Source: Spirochaetaceae bacterium (GTDB taxonomy: Bacteria > Myxococcota_A > UBA9160 > UBA4427). Taken from it: DNA of 64,000 bases. The position numbers and the translations under genes were made by a program. The notes beneath the pieces are model-generated. The model did not search any database. It was not told where the DNA came from and saw nothing but the letters and a program-made list of their open reading frames with translations. This document shows, piece by piece, positions 54,276 to 62,862 of this stretch. The DNA is taken from assembly GCA_020632655.1 (NCBI GenBank), contig JACKFD010000005.1:62001-126000 (forward strand), read 5' to 3'. Every line of letters begins with the position of its first letter. Positions within the stretch are counted from its first letter, which is position 1.

Positions 54276-55139
54276 GTGAACCGGCTGGTACTCGAAGCGG
54301 CGGAGCTCGCTGAGCCGAGGGCGGTCGAGCTCGAGCGGGGCGAGGCCGTCGTCTTCAGTCGACCGGCGCCGGACAAGACCTCGGGCAACGAGGACGCCGC
54401 GGCCGTCTTCGAGCTCCAGGGGGGCGCGGTCGTGCTCGCGGTCGCGGACGGACTGGGGGGTGGGCCGGCGGGCGCGCAGGCGGCGTCGATCGCGATGCGC
54501 GCCCTGCGCCGGGCGCTCGGGCGGGAGATCGCCGCCGACTCGTTGCGCGGTGTCATCCTCGACGCCTTCGAGGACGCGAACCGGGAGGTCCTCGCCCTCG
54601 GCATCGGTGCCGGCACGACCCTCGTCGTGGTCGAGGTCGCCGGCGGCACGGCGCGCGCCTATCACGCGGGGGACTCGGGCGCCCTGCTGGTCGGCCAGCG
54701 CGGACGGATCGGCTTCGAGACCATGCACCACTCGCCGGTCGGCTACGGCGTCGCCGCCGGCGTGCTCGAGCACGACGACGTCCACCACCACGAGGAGCGC
54801 CATCTGCTGCTCAACTGCGTCGGCTCGCGCGAGATGCGCGTCGAGATCGGTGCGCCGATCCGCATGGCCGCACGGGACACGGTCCTGCTCGCGAGCGACG
54901 GCGTGCTCGACAACCTGCGCAGGGCGGAGCTCGTCGAGATCGTGCGGGCCGGGGAGCTGCTGGGCGCGGCGCGGGGGCTTGCGGCGCGGGTCTACGAGAC
55001 GATGGCCGGCGAGGATCCGGAGCTGCCCCCGCATCCGGACGACGCGACGGCGCTGCTCTACCGCAGGACGCGTCCGTCGGGTGCGAGCGAGCGGCGGCGA
55101 TCCGGCCGGCGTCGGACGGACCGGAGGAAGCCGGCATGA
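54276..55139 (+). CDS. PP2C-type serine/threonine phosphatase
   Basis: The 287-residue protein shows the PP2C (PPM) metal-site order: NEDAAAVF with Asp40, LAVADGLGGGPAGAQAA with Asp58, YHAGDSGALL, LASDGVLDNLRRAEL and the late HPDDATALL. The C-terminus is a basic Arg/Ser-rich tail. It should remove phosphate from Ser/Thr of the partner kinase or its targets. GTG start with GGAG 5 bases upstream. Its stop overlaps the kinase start as ATGA. Confidence 0.93.
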   Translation: MNRLVLEAAELAEPRAVELERGEAVVFSRPAPDKTSGNEDAAAVFELQGGAVVLAVADGLGGGPAGAQAASIAMRALRRALGREIAADSLRGVILDAFEDANREVLALGIGAGTTLVVVEVAGGTARAYHAGDSGALLVGQRGRIGFETMHHSPVGYGVAAGVLEHDDVHHHEERHLLLNCVGSREMRVEIGAPIRMAARDTVLLASDGVLDNLRRAELVEIVRAGELLGAARGLAARVYETMAGEDPELPPHPDDATALLYRRTRPSGASERRRSGRRRTDRRKPA

Positions 55140-56500
55140 GCGGCAAGCTCCGGCGCGGCAGCCGCATCGGCAAGTACCGCCTCGAGCAGAAGCTCGGCGA
55201 GGGTGGCTCCGCCGTCGTCTGGAAGGCGCGGGACACGATCGAGGGTCGCCGGGTCGCCCTCAAGATCCTGCAGCCCGCCGTCGTCAGCCAGCACGGCCGC
55301 GAGGCGATCGAGGTCGAGGCGCGCCTCGCGGCCCAGCTCGACCATCCCCGCATCGCGTCGATCCGCAACGCCGACTGGATCGACGGCCACTTCGTGATCG
55401 TGACGGATCTCGCCCTCGCGAGTCTCGATCGCTACCCGCGCGCGCGACGCTCGCCGATGACGGCGCTGCGCATCGTGGGCGACGTCGCGGAAGGACTCGC
55501 CTACGCCCACGACCAGGGCCTGCTGCATCGCGACATCAAGCCGGCGAACATCTTCGTCTACGAGGGCGGGCGCGCGCGGCTCGGGGACTTCGGCACGGCG
55601 CGTCTGGCCCCCGCCACGACCCGACTGCTGACCGAGGTGGGCACCTTCGGCTACATGGCGCCGGAGCAGGCCTACGGCCGCACGCGCTTTGCGTCGGACG
55701 TGTTCAGCCTGGCGCTGACCGCCTACGAGCTCTTCGCGGGCGTGCTGCCGGGGTGGCCCTTCGAGTGGCCGCTCGAGGGGGCGGCGCGCTTCGCCAGGCG
55801 CTGTCCCGCGCCGCTCCAGCCCGTGATCCGGAAGGGGCTCGAGCTCGACCTGCGTCGCCGCTTCACCGACGCGATCCAGTTCCACGAGGCCTTCGCGAAG
55901 GCCGCTGCGCGCGTGCACGCGGACGCAGCGCGCGGGAGCGAGAGGGCGGCGACGCGGCGACGCCGGCGCCTGGCGCCCGCGCTCCCGCCGGATCCCTTCT
56001 CGCTCGAGATGGGCTGGTTCCGCAGACGCTACGGCAAGGTGCTCGAGGCGGTCTACGACTGTCATGCCTGCGACGGACCGATCGCCGAGTCGATGAGTCA
56101 TTGCCCCTGGTGCGGGACGACGCGCAACTCCTTCGCGGAGGTGACGCGCTTTCCGCTCGTCTGTCCGGATTGCGAGCGCGGCGTCCGGCCCGAGTGGAGC
56201 GCGTGCCCCACCTGCAGTCGCGGCCGCTTCGAGTCGAACGGCCGGAAGATCCCGGGCGCGGCGACGGCGGAGCGGACCTGTCGCAAGCCCGGCTGCGGCG
56301 CACCGATCCATCGCTTCATGCGCTACTGCCCGGCCTGCAAGACGAAGATCGATCGGCCCTGGCGCGTCGAGGGGCTGCCGCCCTGCGCACGATGCCGCTG
56401 GCCCTTCGTGTCGCGCTGGCGCTTCTGCGCGTGGTGCGGGCGGAAGAATACGCGCGCGATGGACGTGACGGCGGTGCGCAGGAGCGAGCGGCCTCGCTGA
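55136..56500 (+). CDS. Ser/Thr protein kinase with four C-terminal zinc ribbons
   Basis: The 454-residue protein starts with a Hanks-type kinase domain (1-260): GEGGSAVVWKA, Lys43, LLHRDIKPANIF with Asp133, GDFGTARLA at 150-158 and GTFGYMAPEQAYG. A basic linker then leads to about 150 residues with four CX2C or CX4C zinc-ribbon pairs (CHACDG/HCPWCG, CPDCERG/CPTCSRG, CRKPGC/CPACK, CARCRW/CAWCG). No membrane helix or PASTA domain is present. The zinc ribbons would bind nucleic acid or a partner protein. It is translationally coupled to the phosphatase. The FHA-cyclase at 12 kb could read its phosphorylation (inference). Confidence 0.9.
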   Translation: MSGKLRRGSRIGKYRLEQKLGEGGSAVVWKARDTIEGRRVALKILQPAVVSQHGREAIEVEARLAAQLDHPRIASIRNADWIDGHFVIVTDLALASLDRYPRARRSPMTALRIVGDVAEGLAYAHDQGLLHRDIKPANIFVYEGGRARLGDFGTARLAPATTRLLTEVGTFGYMAPEQAYGRTRFASDVFSLALTAYELFAGVLPGWPFEWPLEGAARFARRCPAPLQPVIRKGLELDLRRRFTDAIQFHEAFAKAAARVHADAARGSERAATRRRRRLAPALPPDPFSLEMGWFRRRYGKVLEAVYDCHACDGPIAESMSHCPWCGTTRNSFAEVTRFPLVCPDCERGVRPEWSACPTCSRGRFESNGRKIPGAATAERTCRKPGCGAPIHRFMRYCPACKTKIDRPWRVEGLPPCARCRWPFVSRWRFCAWCGRKNTRAMDVTAVRRSERPR

Positions 56501-56512
56501 CGCGATCCGGCC

Positions 56513-58816
56513 CTACGTGTCGTCGGCGTCCGTCCCGTCGACCATGCGGACCTCGATCGGCCGCGTCGTGTCGAGGTGCACGTCGCGCTGGGGGAAGGCG
56601 ATCACGACGCCGTGCTCCCGGAAGAGATCGTCGATCCGGAAGCGCACCTGGCTCGCGACGCGCCGCATCTGCATCGGCGCCCGCGCCAGCACCCAGAAAT
56701 GCACCTCGAAGTTGAGCGAGTTGTCGCCGAACTCCTGGAACAGGATGATCGGCGTCGGGTCCTGCAGGACGCCCTCGAGCTCCGTGACCACCTGGCGGAT
56801 CAAACGCTCGACCAGGCGCGTGTCCGACCCGTAGGCGACGCCGACGCCGACGGAGGTCCGGATCAGGTCGTCGGAGAGCGTCCAGTTCACGACGTTGCTC
56901 TCGAGGAAGAAGCTGTTCGGGACGACGATGTGGCGGCCGTCGGTCGAGCGGATCTGGGTGCTGCGCGCGCCGATCCGCTCGATCGTCCCGTGGTTGCCGT
57001 CGACCTCGACGACGTCCTGGGCGCGAACGGGACGCTCGAGCATCAGGATCAGGCCGCTGATGAAGTTGTTCATCACGTTCTGGCTGCCGAAGCCGATGCC
57101 GATCGCGAGGGCGCCTCCGATGACCGTGAAGGCGGTCAGCGGGAAGTGGATCAGGCGCAGCGCGAAGAGTGCGAAGGACGTCAGCAGCACGTAGAACGAG
57201 AGGTTCTGGAGCGCGTGCGCGACGCCGGCGTCGAGCGAGAAGCGGCGCTCGGCGAAGCCACGCAGGGACTTCGCCCCGATCCGGGAGAGCTGCGCCCCGA
57301 TCGAGATCAGCAGGATCGCCAGCACGAGCGAGCCGATCGTGATCGACTGGTCCTCGACTGCGAAGATCTCGTAGCGCCAGACGTCGCGGATCGCGCGACC
57401 GACGCGGCGGGCCAGCTCGAGCGGTCCGATCTCCCGGGCCGAGCCCTCGAGGTCGTCCGCCAGTCGTCGGACCGTGCGTCGATCCGCGGCCATCCGCTCG
57501 CGGACCTCGCCCTCGTGCCGGACGAGGAGCTTCAACGCGTCGCGGTGCTCGCGCAGGATCGGGCGCAGGGACGAGTCCTTCGGCAGGCGATCGAGCCGCT
57601 TCGAGACCGAGGCGAGGGCGCGTTCGCGCTCGGCCAGTCGCACCCCGGCGCGCAGCAGGCTCTGGTCGAGCGTTTCGAGCCGGTCCCGGGTCCGTGTCGC
57701 GACGTCGGCGCGGTCGGCTTCCTCGAGTCGTTTCGAGAGCAGCGCCTGCCAGTCGCGCCAGACCGCCGTCTGCGCCTCGACCTCGGCGGCCTCGATCTGG
57801 AGCAGCTCGATCTCGTGGCGGATCGTGTCGCGCTTGGCCGCGAGGGCCTCGACGACCGCGAGCAGCGAGGGGTCGGAGGGCGTTCGGCTCGCGTACTGGT
57901 TCTCGGCCGCCTTGACCCGCAGGTCGATCGACGCGAGGTCACGGCGCTTGCTCTCCAGTCGCCGCGCCAGCTCGCTCTCGAGCTCCGCGAGGTTCTCGAA
58001 GCCGGCGCTCGCATCGCCCTCGCCACGCCCGAGCGCCTGGCGCATCGCCGCGACGTCGGCCCGCAGGCTGGCCTCGCTCGCCTCCGGCACGGAAGCCGGT
58101 CGCAGCTTCGCGAGCTGCATCTCGAGCAGACGCTGCTGCTCGCGGGCGGTCCGGGCGGCGAGCTCGGCCAGCTCGAGGGCGCGTGCGGCGTCGGCGCTCG
58201 CAGCCGAGCCGGTCGCCGTCTCGGCCGCCGTGCGCTGCTGGCGCAGCGCCGACTCGGTCTCGCGGACGCGAGCCCGGGCGCGCTCCAGGCCAGCGCGCGT
58301 GGCTTCGACGAGGTCCCGGCTGCGGGTCGCCTCCGCGTCGAGCGAGTCGATCTCGTCGAGCAGCCGATCGAGGGCGAAGGCGGAAGGCGCCTCGCCCGTG
58401 GCCGAATCGGTTGCGGCGGTCGCCTCCAGTCGCTCCGAGGCCAGCTCCTTCTGGTCCTCGAGGAGACCGATCAGCTCCTCGAGCGCGGCCGACATGCGAT
58501 CGAGGTGCCCGAGCTCGCGCGTCGTCGCGGTCGTGCGTCGACGGTCGACGCGCTGGGCGTCGGCGCGCGCGGTCTCGAGGCGTGCCGCGATCTGCTCGGG
58601 AGCGAGGGCGTCGCCGTTCGCCGGGGTGGCCGCCGTCTCCGTTGCGGCCGGCTCCGTTGCGGACTCGAGCATGGACCCCGGCGTGGTCTGGGCGCCGACC
58701 GGGGCGCTCGTCAGACCGAGGGCGAGGACGAGGGCGAAGGCGAAGGCGAAGCGCGCGATGGGGTACGCGATCCGATTCGCGATCCGATTCGCGATGGCGC
58801 GTGCGATGGGGTGCAT
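56513..58816 (-). CDS. Mechanosensitive channel MscS-type with long periplasmic coiled coil
   Basis: The 767-residue protein begins with an unusual repetitive leader (MHPIA, RAIA, NRIA, NRIA, YPIA), then a signal peptide core (FAFAFALVLALGLTS). A long coiled-coil region (about 60-470) follows, and the MscS pore with YPIA-independent helices from about 490. The conserved MscS block is GGALAIGIGFGSQNVMNNFI with LERPVRAQDVVEV at about 600-650. The C-terminus carries the beta/alpha cytosolic domain. It relieves hypo-osmotic shock; long variants often have extra periplasmic sensing domains. The DUF21/CNNM gene is upstream with 22 bases between. It converges on the kinase gene. Confidence 0.9.
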   Translation of the reverse strand: MHPIARAIANRIANRIAYPIARFAFAFALVLALGLTSAPVGAQTTPGSMLESATEPAATETAATPANGDALAPEQIAARLETARADAQRVDRRRTTATTRELGHLDRMSAALEELIGLLEDQKELASERLEATAATDSATGEAPSAFALDRLLDEIDSLDAEATRSRDLVEATRAGLERARARVRETESALRQQRTAAETATGSAASADAARALELAELAARTAREQQRLLEMQLAKLRPASVPEASEASLRADVAAMRQALGRGEGDASAGFENLAELESELARRLESKRRDLASIDLRVKAAENQYASRTPSDPSLLAVVEALAAKRDTIRHEIELLQIEAAEVEAQTAVWRDWQALLSKRLEEADRADVATRTRDRLETLDQSLLRAGVRLAERERALASVSKRLDRLPKDSSLRPILREHRDALKLLVRHEGEVRERMAADRRTVRRLADDLEGSAREIGPLELARRVGRAIRDVWRYEIFAVEDQSITIGSLVLAILLISIGAQLSRIGAKSLRGFAERRFSLDAGVAHALQNLSFYVLLTSFALFALRLIHFPLTAFTVIGGALAIGIGFGSQNVMNNFISGLILMLERPVRAQDVVEVDGNHGTIERIGARSTQIRSTDGRHIVVPNSFFLESNVVNWTLSDDLIRTSVGVGVAYGSDTRLVERLIRQVVTELEGVLQDPTPIILFQEFGDNSLNFEVHFWVLARAPMQMRRVASQVRFRIDDLFREHGVVIAFPQRDVHLDTTRPIEVRMVDGTDADDT
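58742..58816 (-). repeat. Short in-frame repeats at the 5' end of the mscS-like gene
   Basis: Imperfect 12-base units (gcgatccgattc, gcgatccgattc, gcgatggcgcgt, gcgatggggtgc on the plus strand) encode the tetrapeptide series around NRIA/RAIA/HPIA. Six-base gcgaag units follow next to it. They lie in the signal peptide and change its N-region length in whole codons. Confidence 0.7.
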
Positions 58817-58838
58817 GGATCCTCGCTCCTCGATCGGC

Positions 58839-59915
58839 TCAGGCGGCGGGAACGCCGGGGGGCAGGGCGCCCGCCGCGCTCGCTGCCTCCTTGCGCGTGG
58901 GCCCCCGGCTCACGATGCCGCGCATGATGCGGCCGAGCAGGTCGGCGCCCGTGATGACGCGGGGGGCGTCGGTCCAGACGAGGATCAGGTCGTGGTCGAT
59001 CACGTCGTCCTCGCGGTCCTCGGGGTCGACCCGCAGCTGCCGGATCACGGCGCCGATCGTCGTCGAGGGGTTCTTCACGACGACGGGACGATGGCAGTAG
59101 GCGTAGGGATCGGGGGCCGTGTCCGAGAAGAAGGCATCGCGCAGGAAGCCGTCGGCGTCGAGCACGACCCGGGGCGTGCCGTCCGGGTCCGTGATCACGA
59201 TCCACTTCTTGCCGCTCGCCTGGACGCTGCGCAGGAAGGCGTCGTCGCGATCGTTCGAGAAGGGCGGGAAGATCGGCAGGTCGAGCTTGACCGGTAGTGG
59301 GATCACGCTCGCGGGATCGACCGGGACGCCCTCCTCGGAGACGCTCAGGTCGTCGAGGGCGAAGAAGTTGAGTGCGCCCATGCCCTCGCGGCGCTTCAGC
59401 TCCGCGTCCTCGGCCTGCATGTGGTGGCGGATGATGTCCTGCAGCTCGCGCTCGCGGAAGTAGCTGACCTCCTCCGCCCCGAGCCACGCATCCAGGAAGA
59501 GGGCCGTCGGCTTCGCGACCGGGTAGAGGAGCTTCTGATAGAAGCGCACGAAGGGCACCAGCCGCGACCCGACGATCATCGCGTTCCGCGAGAAGTAGGC
59601 CTGGGGCAGGATCTCGCCGACGATCGTGATGCCGAAGGTCGAGAAGAGGAAGGCGCCGATCCCGAGCATCACGGAGTCCGAGAGCAGCGTGAGCAGACAG
59701 TTGACCGCCACGTTCCCCCACAAGACGGTCGTGAGCAGGAAGTTCGAGTCCTTGCGCAGGTCGAGGATACGCTGGGCGCGGGGATTGCCCGAGTTGGCCT
59801 CGACCTCGAGCTGCAGCCGGCTCAGCCCGAGCAGGGCGAGGTTCAGTCCCGAGAAGAGTCCCGACTGCACGAGGCAGAGGACGATGCCCGTCCAGATCAC
59901 CTGCTCCATCGTCAT
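58839..59915 (-). CDS. CNNM/DUF21-type transporter-associated membrane protein
   Basis: The 358-residue protein has the CNNM transmembrane domain (DUF21) with helices at about 5-30 (VIWTGIVLCLVQSGLFSGLN), 60-85 and 90-115. The motif SGLFSGLNLALLGLSRLQLE near the start and TFGITIVGEILPQAYFSRNA are family hallmarks. It then has a cytosolic part ending with a Gly/Ala tail. The CBS pair of CorC-type proteins is degenerate or missing: KKWIVITDPDGTPRVVLDAD looks like one half. These proteins export or regulate Mg2+. The gene lies upstream of mscS-like and divergent from corA. Confidence 0.85.
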   Translation of the reverse strand: MTMEQVIWTGIVLCLVQSGLFSGLNLALLGLSRLQLEVEANSGNPRAQRILDLRKDSNFLLTTVLWGNVAVNCLLTLLSDSVMLGIGAFLFSTFGITIVGEILPQAYFSRNAMIVGSRLVPFVRFYQKLLYPVAKPTALFLDAWLGAEEVSYFRERELQDIIRHHMQAEDAELKRREGMGALNFFALDDLSVSEEGVPVDPASVIPLPVKLDLPIFPPFSNDRDDAFLRSVQASGKKWIVITDPDGTPRVVLDADGFLRDAFFSDTAPDPYAYCHRPVVVKNPSTTIGAVIRQLRVDPEDREDDVIDHDLILVWTDAPRVITGADLLGRIMRGIVSRGPTRKEAASAAGALPPGVPAA

Positions 59916-60130
59916 CGCTCGGACGGTCTCCGTGTGGTGGGCGACCGGGCGGCTCGAGGGCCCGCTCGCGGCGCCCGGTCGGGCCCGCCCGCGCGGGCGG
60001 GGGGCGAGGGGAGGCCCCGTTCCCTTGCGTCGGACGAGGAGTCGAGGAGGATCGACGTTCCGCGCCGAACGCGCAATGCGGTACGCCGGAGCGTGCCGGG
60101 GTCGGCGCGTCGGGCAGCGCGCGTCGGGCC

Positions 60131-60138
60131 GTTACCCT
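60131..60138 (+). promoter_or_regulatory. GTTACCCT motif upstream of corA
   Basis: A variant of the recurrent octamer 56 bases before the corA ATG. It lies in the 279-base divergent spacer between the CNNM-type gene and corA. Confidence 0.4.
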
Positions 60139-60194
60139 CCCGGAGCGGGATCCTCGCGGAAATACGACGGCTGGATGGGAGGAGGCTTCGAACG

Positions 60195-61265
60195 ATGTCC
60201 GAGCAGACCGATCAAGCGGTCCGGCGATTGCGCGCCCTGGCCCGATCCCTGGACGTTCCCTCCGACTCCCCGCCGCCCCGGATCCGGCTGATGGAGTTCG
60301 ACGCCGACGGTGTCGAGGAGCTCGACGAGGTCGGGACGGACGAGCTGCGACCCTACGCGCGAACGACGCGCACGACCTGGATCGACGTGCAGGGGCTGGG
60401 CGACGCCGAGCGACTCGTGGCGATCGCGGAGATCCTCGGCATCCATGCCGTCGCGCTCGCCGATGCGGTCGACATTCCGCAGCGGGCGAAGACCCAGGAG
60501 TACGCGGAGCACGTGCTCGTGATCGGCCGCGCGCCGGTCGTGCCCTTCGAGCCCTCCGAGCCGCCGCCGCAGGTCTGCATCCTGATCGCCGAGGGCTACG
60601 TAGTCTCCTTCCAGGAGCGTTATTTCGGCTTCTTCGACGAGGTCCGGGACCGGCTGCGGACCGACGGCAGCGACCTGCGCACGGGCGGCCCGGCCTTCCT
60701 CGCCCAGGCCCTGCTCGACGCGCTGGTCGACCGCTTCTACCCCGTCGTCGAGGATCTCTCGGATCGACTCGACGAGCTCGAGACGGCGATCCTCGAGCGG
60801 TCCTCGCCCCGGCTCGTCGCCGAGCTCCATCGCATCCAGCGCCAGATCACGACGCTGCGTCGGATCGCGCGTCCCCAGGTCGAGGCCCTGCATCGCCTGG
60901 CCCGCACGGACTCCCCCCTCGTGCCGCAGCCCGTGCGCGTCTTCGTGCAGGACGTCCACGACCACGCCCAGCAGGTGCTCGGCCGGCTCGACGCGGCCCG
61001 GGACGTCGCGACCGATACGATGGCCGCCGTGCTGGCGACCGAGGCGCAGCGCCAGAACGAGGTCATGAAGGTGCTGACGCTGGTCGGCAGCATCTTCATT
61101 CCCCTGACCTTCATCGCGGGCATCTACGGAATGAACTTCGAGCACATGCCCGAGCTCAGGTTCCGCGCCGGCTATCCGATCGTTCTGGGCGTGATGGCGG
61201 TCGTCGCCGTCGGGATGGTCGTGCTCTTCCGGCTGCGGGGCTGGATCGGTCCGCGCTCGAAGTGA
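60195..61265 (+). CDS. corA: CorA-family magnesium/cobalt transporter
   Basis: The 356-residue protein has a large N-terminal cytosolic domain (YARTTRTTWIDVQGL, ILGIHAVALADAVDIPQRAK), a long stalk helix and two C-terminal helices. The signature YGMNFEHMPEL has GMN at about 312-314. CorA forms a pentameric Mg2+/Co2+ channel. GGAGG sits 9 bases before the ATG. It is divergent from the CNNM-type gene, so both Mg2+ proteins may share a regulatory region. The length and motif order are typical. Confidence 0.95.
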   Translation: MSEQTDQAVRRLRALARSLDVPSDSPPPRIRLMEFDADGVEELDEVGTDELRPYARTTRTTWIDVQGLGDAERLVAIAEILGIHAVALADAVDIPQRAKTQEYAEHVLVIGRAPVVPFEPSEPPPQVCILIAEGYVVSFQERYFGFFDEVRDRLRTDGSDLRTGGPAFLAQALLDALVDRFYPVVEDLSDRLDELETAILERSSPRLVAELHRIQRQITTLRRIARPQVEALHRLARTDSPLVPQPVRVFVQDVHDHAQQVLGRLDAARDVATDTMAAVLATEAQRQNEVMKVLTLVGSIFIPLTFIAGIYGMNFEHMPELRFRAGYPIVLGVMAVVAVGMVVLFRLRGWIGPRSK

Positions 61266-61452
61266 AGAGGCGTGGCCGTCGCGGCGGTCGCCGGCCGCTC
61301 GATCGGGACGGATCGCGCGCGCGCCGGGTGGCGCTCGACCGGGGGAACGGGAATCCTTCGGCCCCGACGACGCCCGGGGACGTGCGGTGTCGAAGCTGGG
61401 CGGCCACGGCGCTTCGGGCGCGGCCGACGAGGGAGTGCCTCGAAGGAACGCC

Positions 61453-62853
61453 ATGCGCTGGGGATCACGCGACGCCAGTCACGCCCGGACCGGCTCCGAC
61501 GCGATCGGCCGCGCGCTGGGGCGTCGCCCGCGCGCCGCGAGGGTCGTCGCGCTCGCGGCGCTGCTCTTTACGCTCTGGCCGGGCGGTGCACCCGCTCCCG
61601 CCCTGGCCGTCGGCTCGGCGATGGTCGAGGAGGAGTGGGTCGGCGACCGGGACGGCGAGCCGAGCGACGAGGACCTGATCGCCACCGCCGCCGGGCCCGC
61701 CGCGGCCGAGGGGCCGGCGCCCGCGGCGACGCCGGGATCGGAGCTGGGGGCCGTGCCGGACGCGTCCGAGGCCGTCGCGCCGGCGCCCGACCTCGATGCG
61801 GCCGAGCCGATCGAGATGCTCGAGCGCACGGTCGCTCCGGGCACCCGCGCCCGGCTGCAGCTGCGGACCTCGGAGTCGTTCTCGGGGACGATGGTCGTGA
61901 CGCCGGTCTTCGTCGTACACGGGTCGCGCAAGGGGCCGCGGGTCTGCGTGATCGGCGGCATCCACGGCGACGAGGTCAACGGCGTCGAGGTCGTGCGTCG
62001 GATGTTGAAGCTGCTCGATCCCGTGTCGATGCGCGGCACGATCGTCGGCGTGCCGATCGCGAACCTGACGGCCTTCCGTCGGGGCTCGCGCTACCTGCCC
62101 GATCGCCGGGACCTGAACCGCTACTTCCCGGGCCGGCCGACCGGCAGCTCGGCGTCGCGGATCGCGCACGGCCTCTTCACGAACGTCGTGCGCGGCTGCG
62201 AGGCCGTCATCGACATCCACACGGGGTCCTTCCACCGCTCGAACCTGCCCCAGCTGCGCTCGAACCTGGCGGATCCTGGGACGGTCGTGCTCAGCATCGC
62301 CTTCGGCGCCCGGACCGTCGTGAACAACGCAGGGCGGCTCGGCACGCTCCGGCGGGCCGCGACCGACGCCGGGATCCCCGCGATCACGATGGAGGCCGGC
62401 GAGCCGGCACGCTTCCAGGAAGAGGACGTGGCGGAGGGGCTCGACGGTCTGTTCCGACTCTTCCGCTCGCTCGGCATGATCGAGACCGGGGACGAGGTGC
62501 CGCCGCCCCGACCCTCGCCGGTGATGGCCTTCCTCAAGACGCGCTGGGTGCGCTGCGATCAGGGCGGCATCCTCGTCTCGCGCGTGAAGCTCGGCGAGCC
62601 CGTCGTCGCCGGCCAGGCGCTCGGCACGATCTCGGATCCGCTCTCGGAGGAAGAAGAGACGGTCGTGTCGCCGATCTCCGGGACGGTGCTCGGGATGGCG
62701 ATGGACCAGGTCGTGATGCCCGGCTTCGCGGCCTATCACATCGGCTACGAGGAACGACCGCTGGTTCCCAACCTCGCTTCGGAGACCGCTGCACCCGAGA
62801 CGATGGTGCCCAGCGACCCCGAGGGATTGGACCTCGAAGAGCGACCCGAGTAG
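61453..62853 (+). CDS. Exported M14-like succinylglutamate desuccinylase/aspartoacylase paralogue
   Basis: The 466-residue protein has a Sec leader (RAARVVALAALLFTLWPGGA) and an Ala/Pro-rich linker of about 80 residues. The zinc site is CVIGGIHGDEVNGVEVVRRM, followed by IDIHTGSFHRSNLPQ and a C-terminal hairpin domain (CDQGGILVSRVKLGEPVVAG, SPISGTVLGMAMDQVVMPG). It is clearly paralogous to the protein at 49.2 kb, which lacks a leader, so one member works in the cytoplasm and one in the envelope. AAGGA lies 6 bases before the ATG. The UUP1 gene follows after 9 bases, so the two should act together. The substrate is unknown. Confidence 0.9.
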   Translation: MRWGSRDASHARTGSDAIGRALGRRPRAARVVALAALLFTLWPGGAPAPALAVGSAMVEEEWVGDRDGEPSDEDLIATAAGPAAAEGPAPAATPGSELGAVPDASEAVAPAPDLDAAEPIEMLERTVAPGTRARLQLRTSESFSGTMVVTPVFVVHGSRKGPRVCVIGGIHGDEVNGVEVVRRMLKLLDPVSMRGTIVGVPIANLTAFRRGSRYLPDRRDLNRYFPGRPTGSSASRIAHGLFTNVVRGCEAVIDIHTGSFHRSNLPQLRSNLADPGTVVLSIAFGARTVVNNAGRLGTLRRAATDAGIPAITMEAGEPARFQEEDVAEGLDGLFRLFRSLGMIETGDEVPPPRPSPVMAFLKTRWVRCDQGGILVSRVKLGEPVVAGQALGTISDPLSEEEETVVSPISGTVLGMAMDQVVMPGFAAYHIGYEERPLVPNLASETAAPETMVPSDPEGLDLEERPE

Positions 62854-62862
62854 CGTGCCGCC

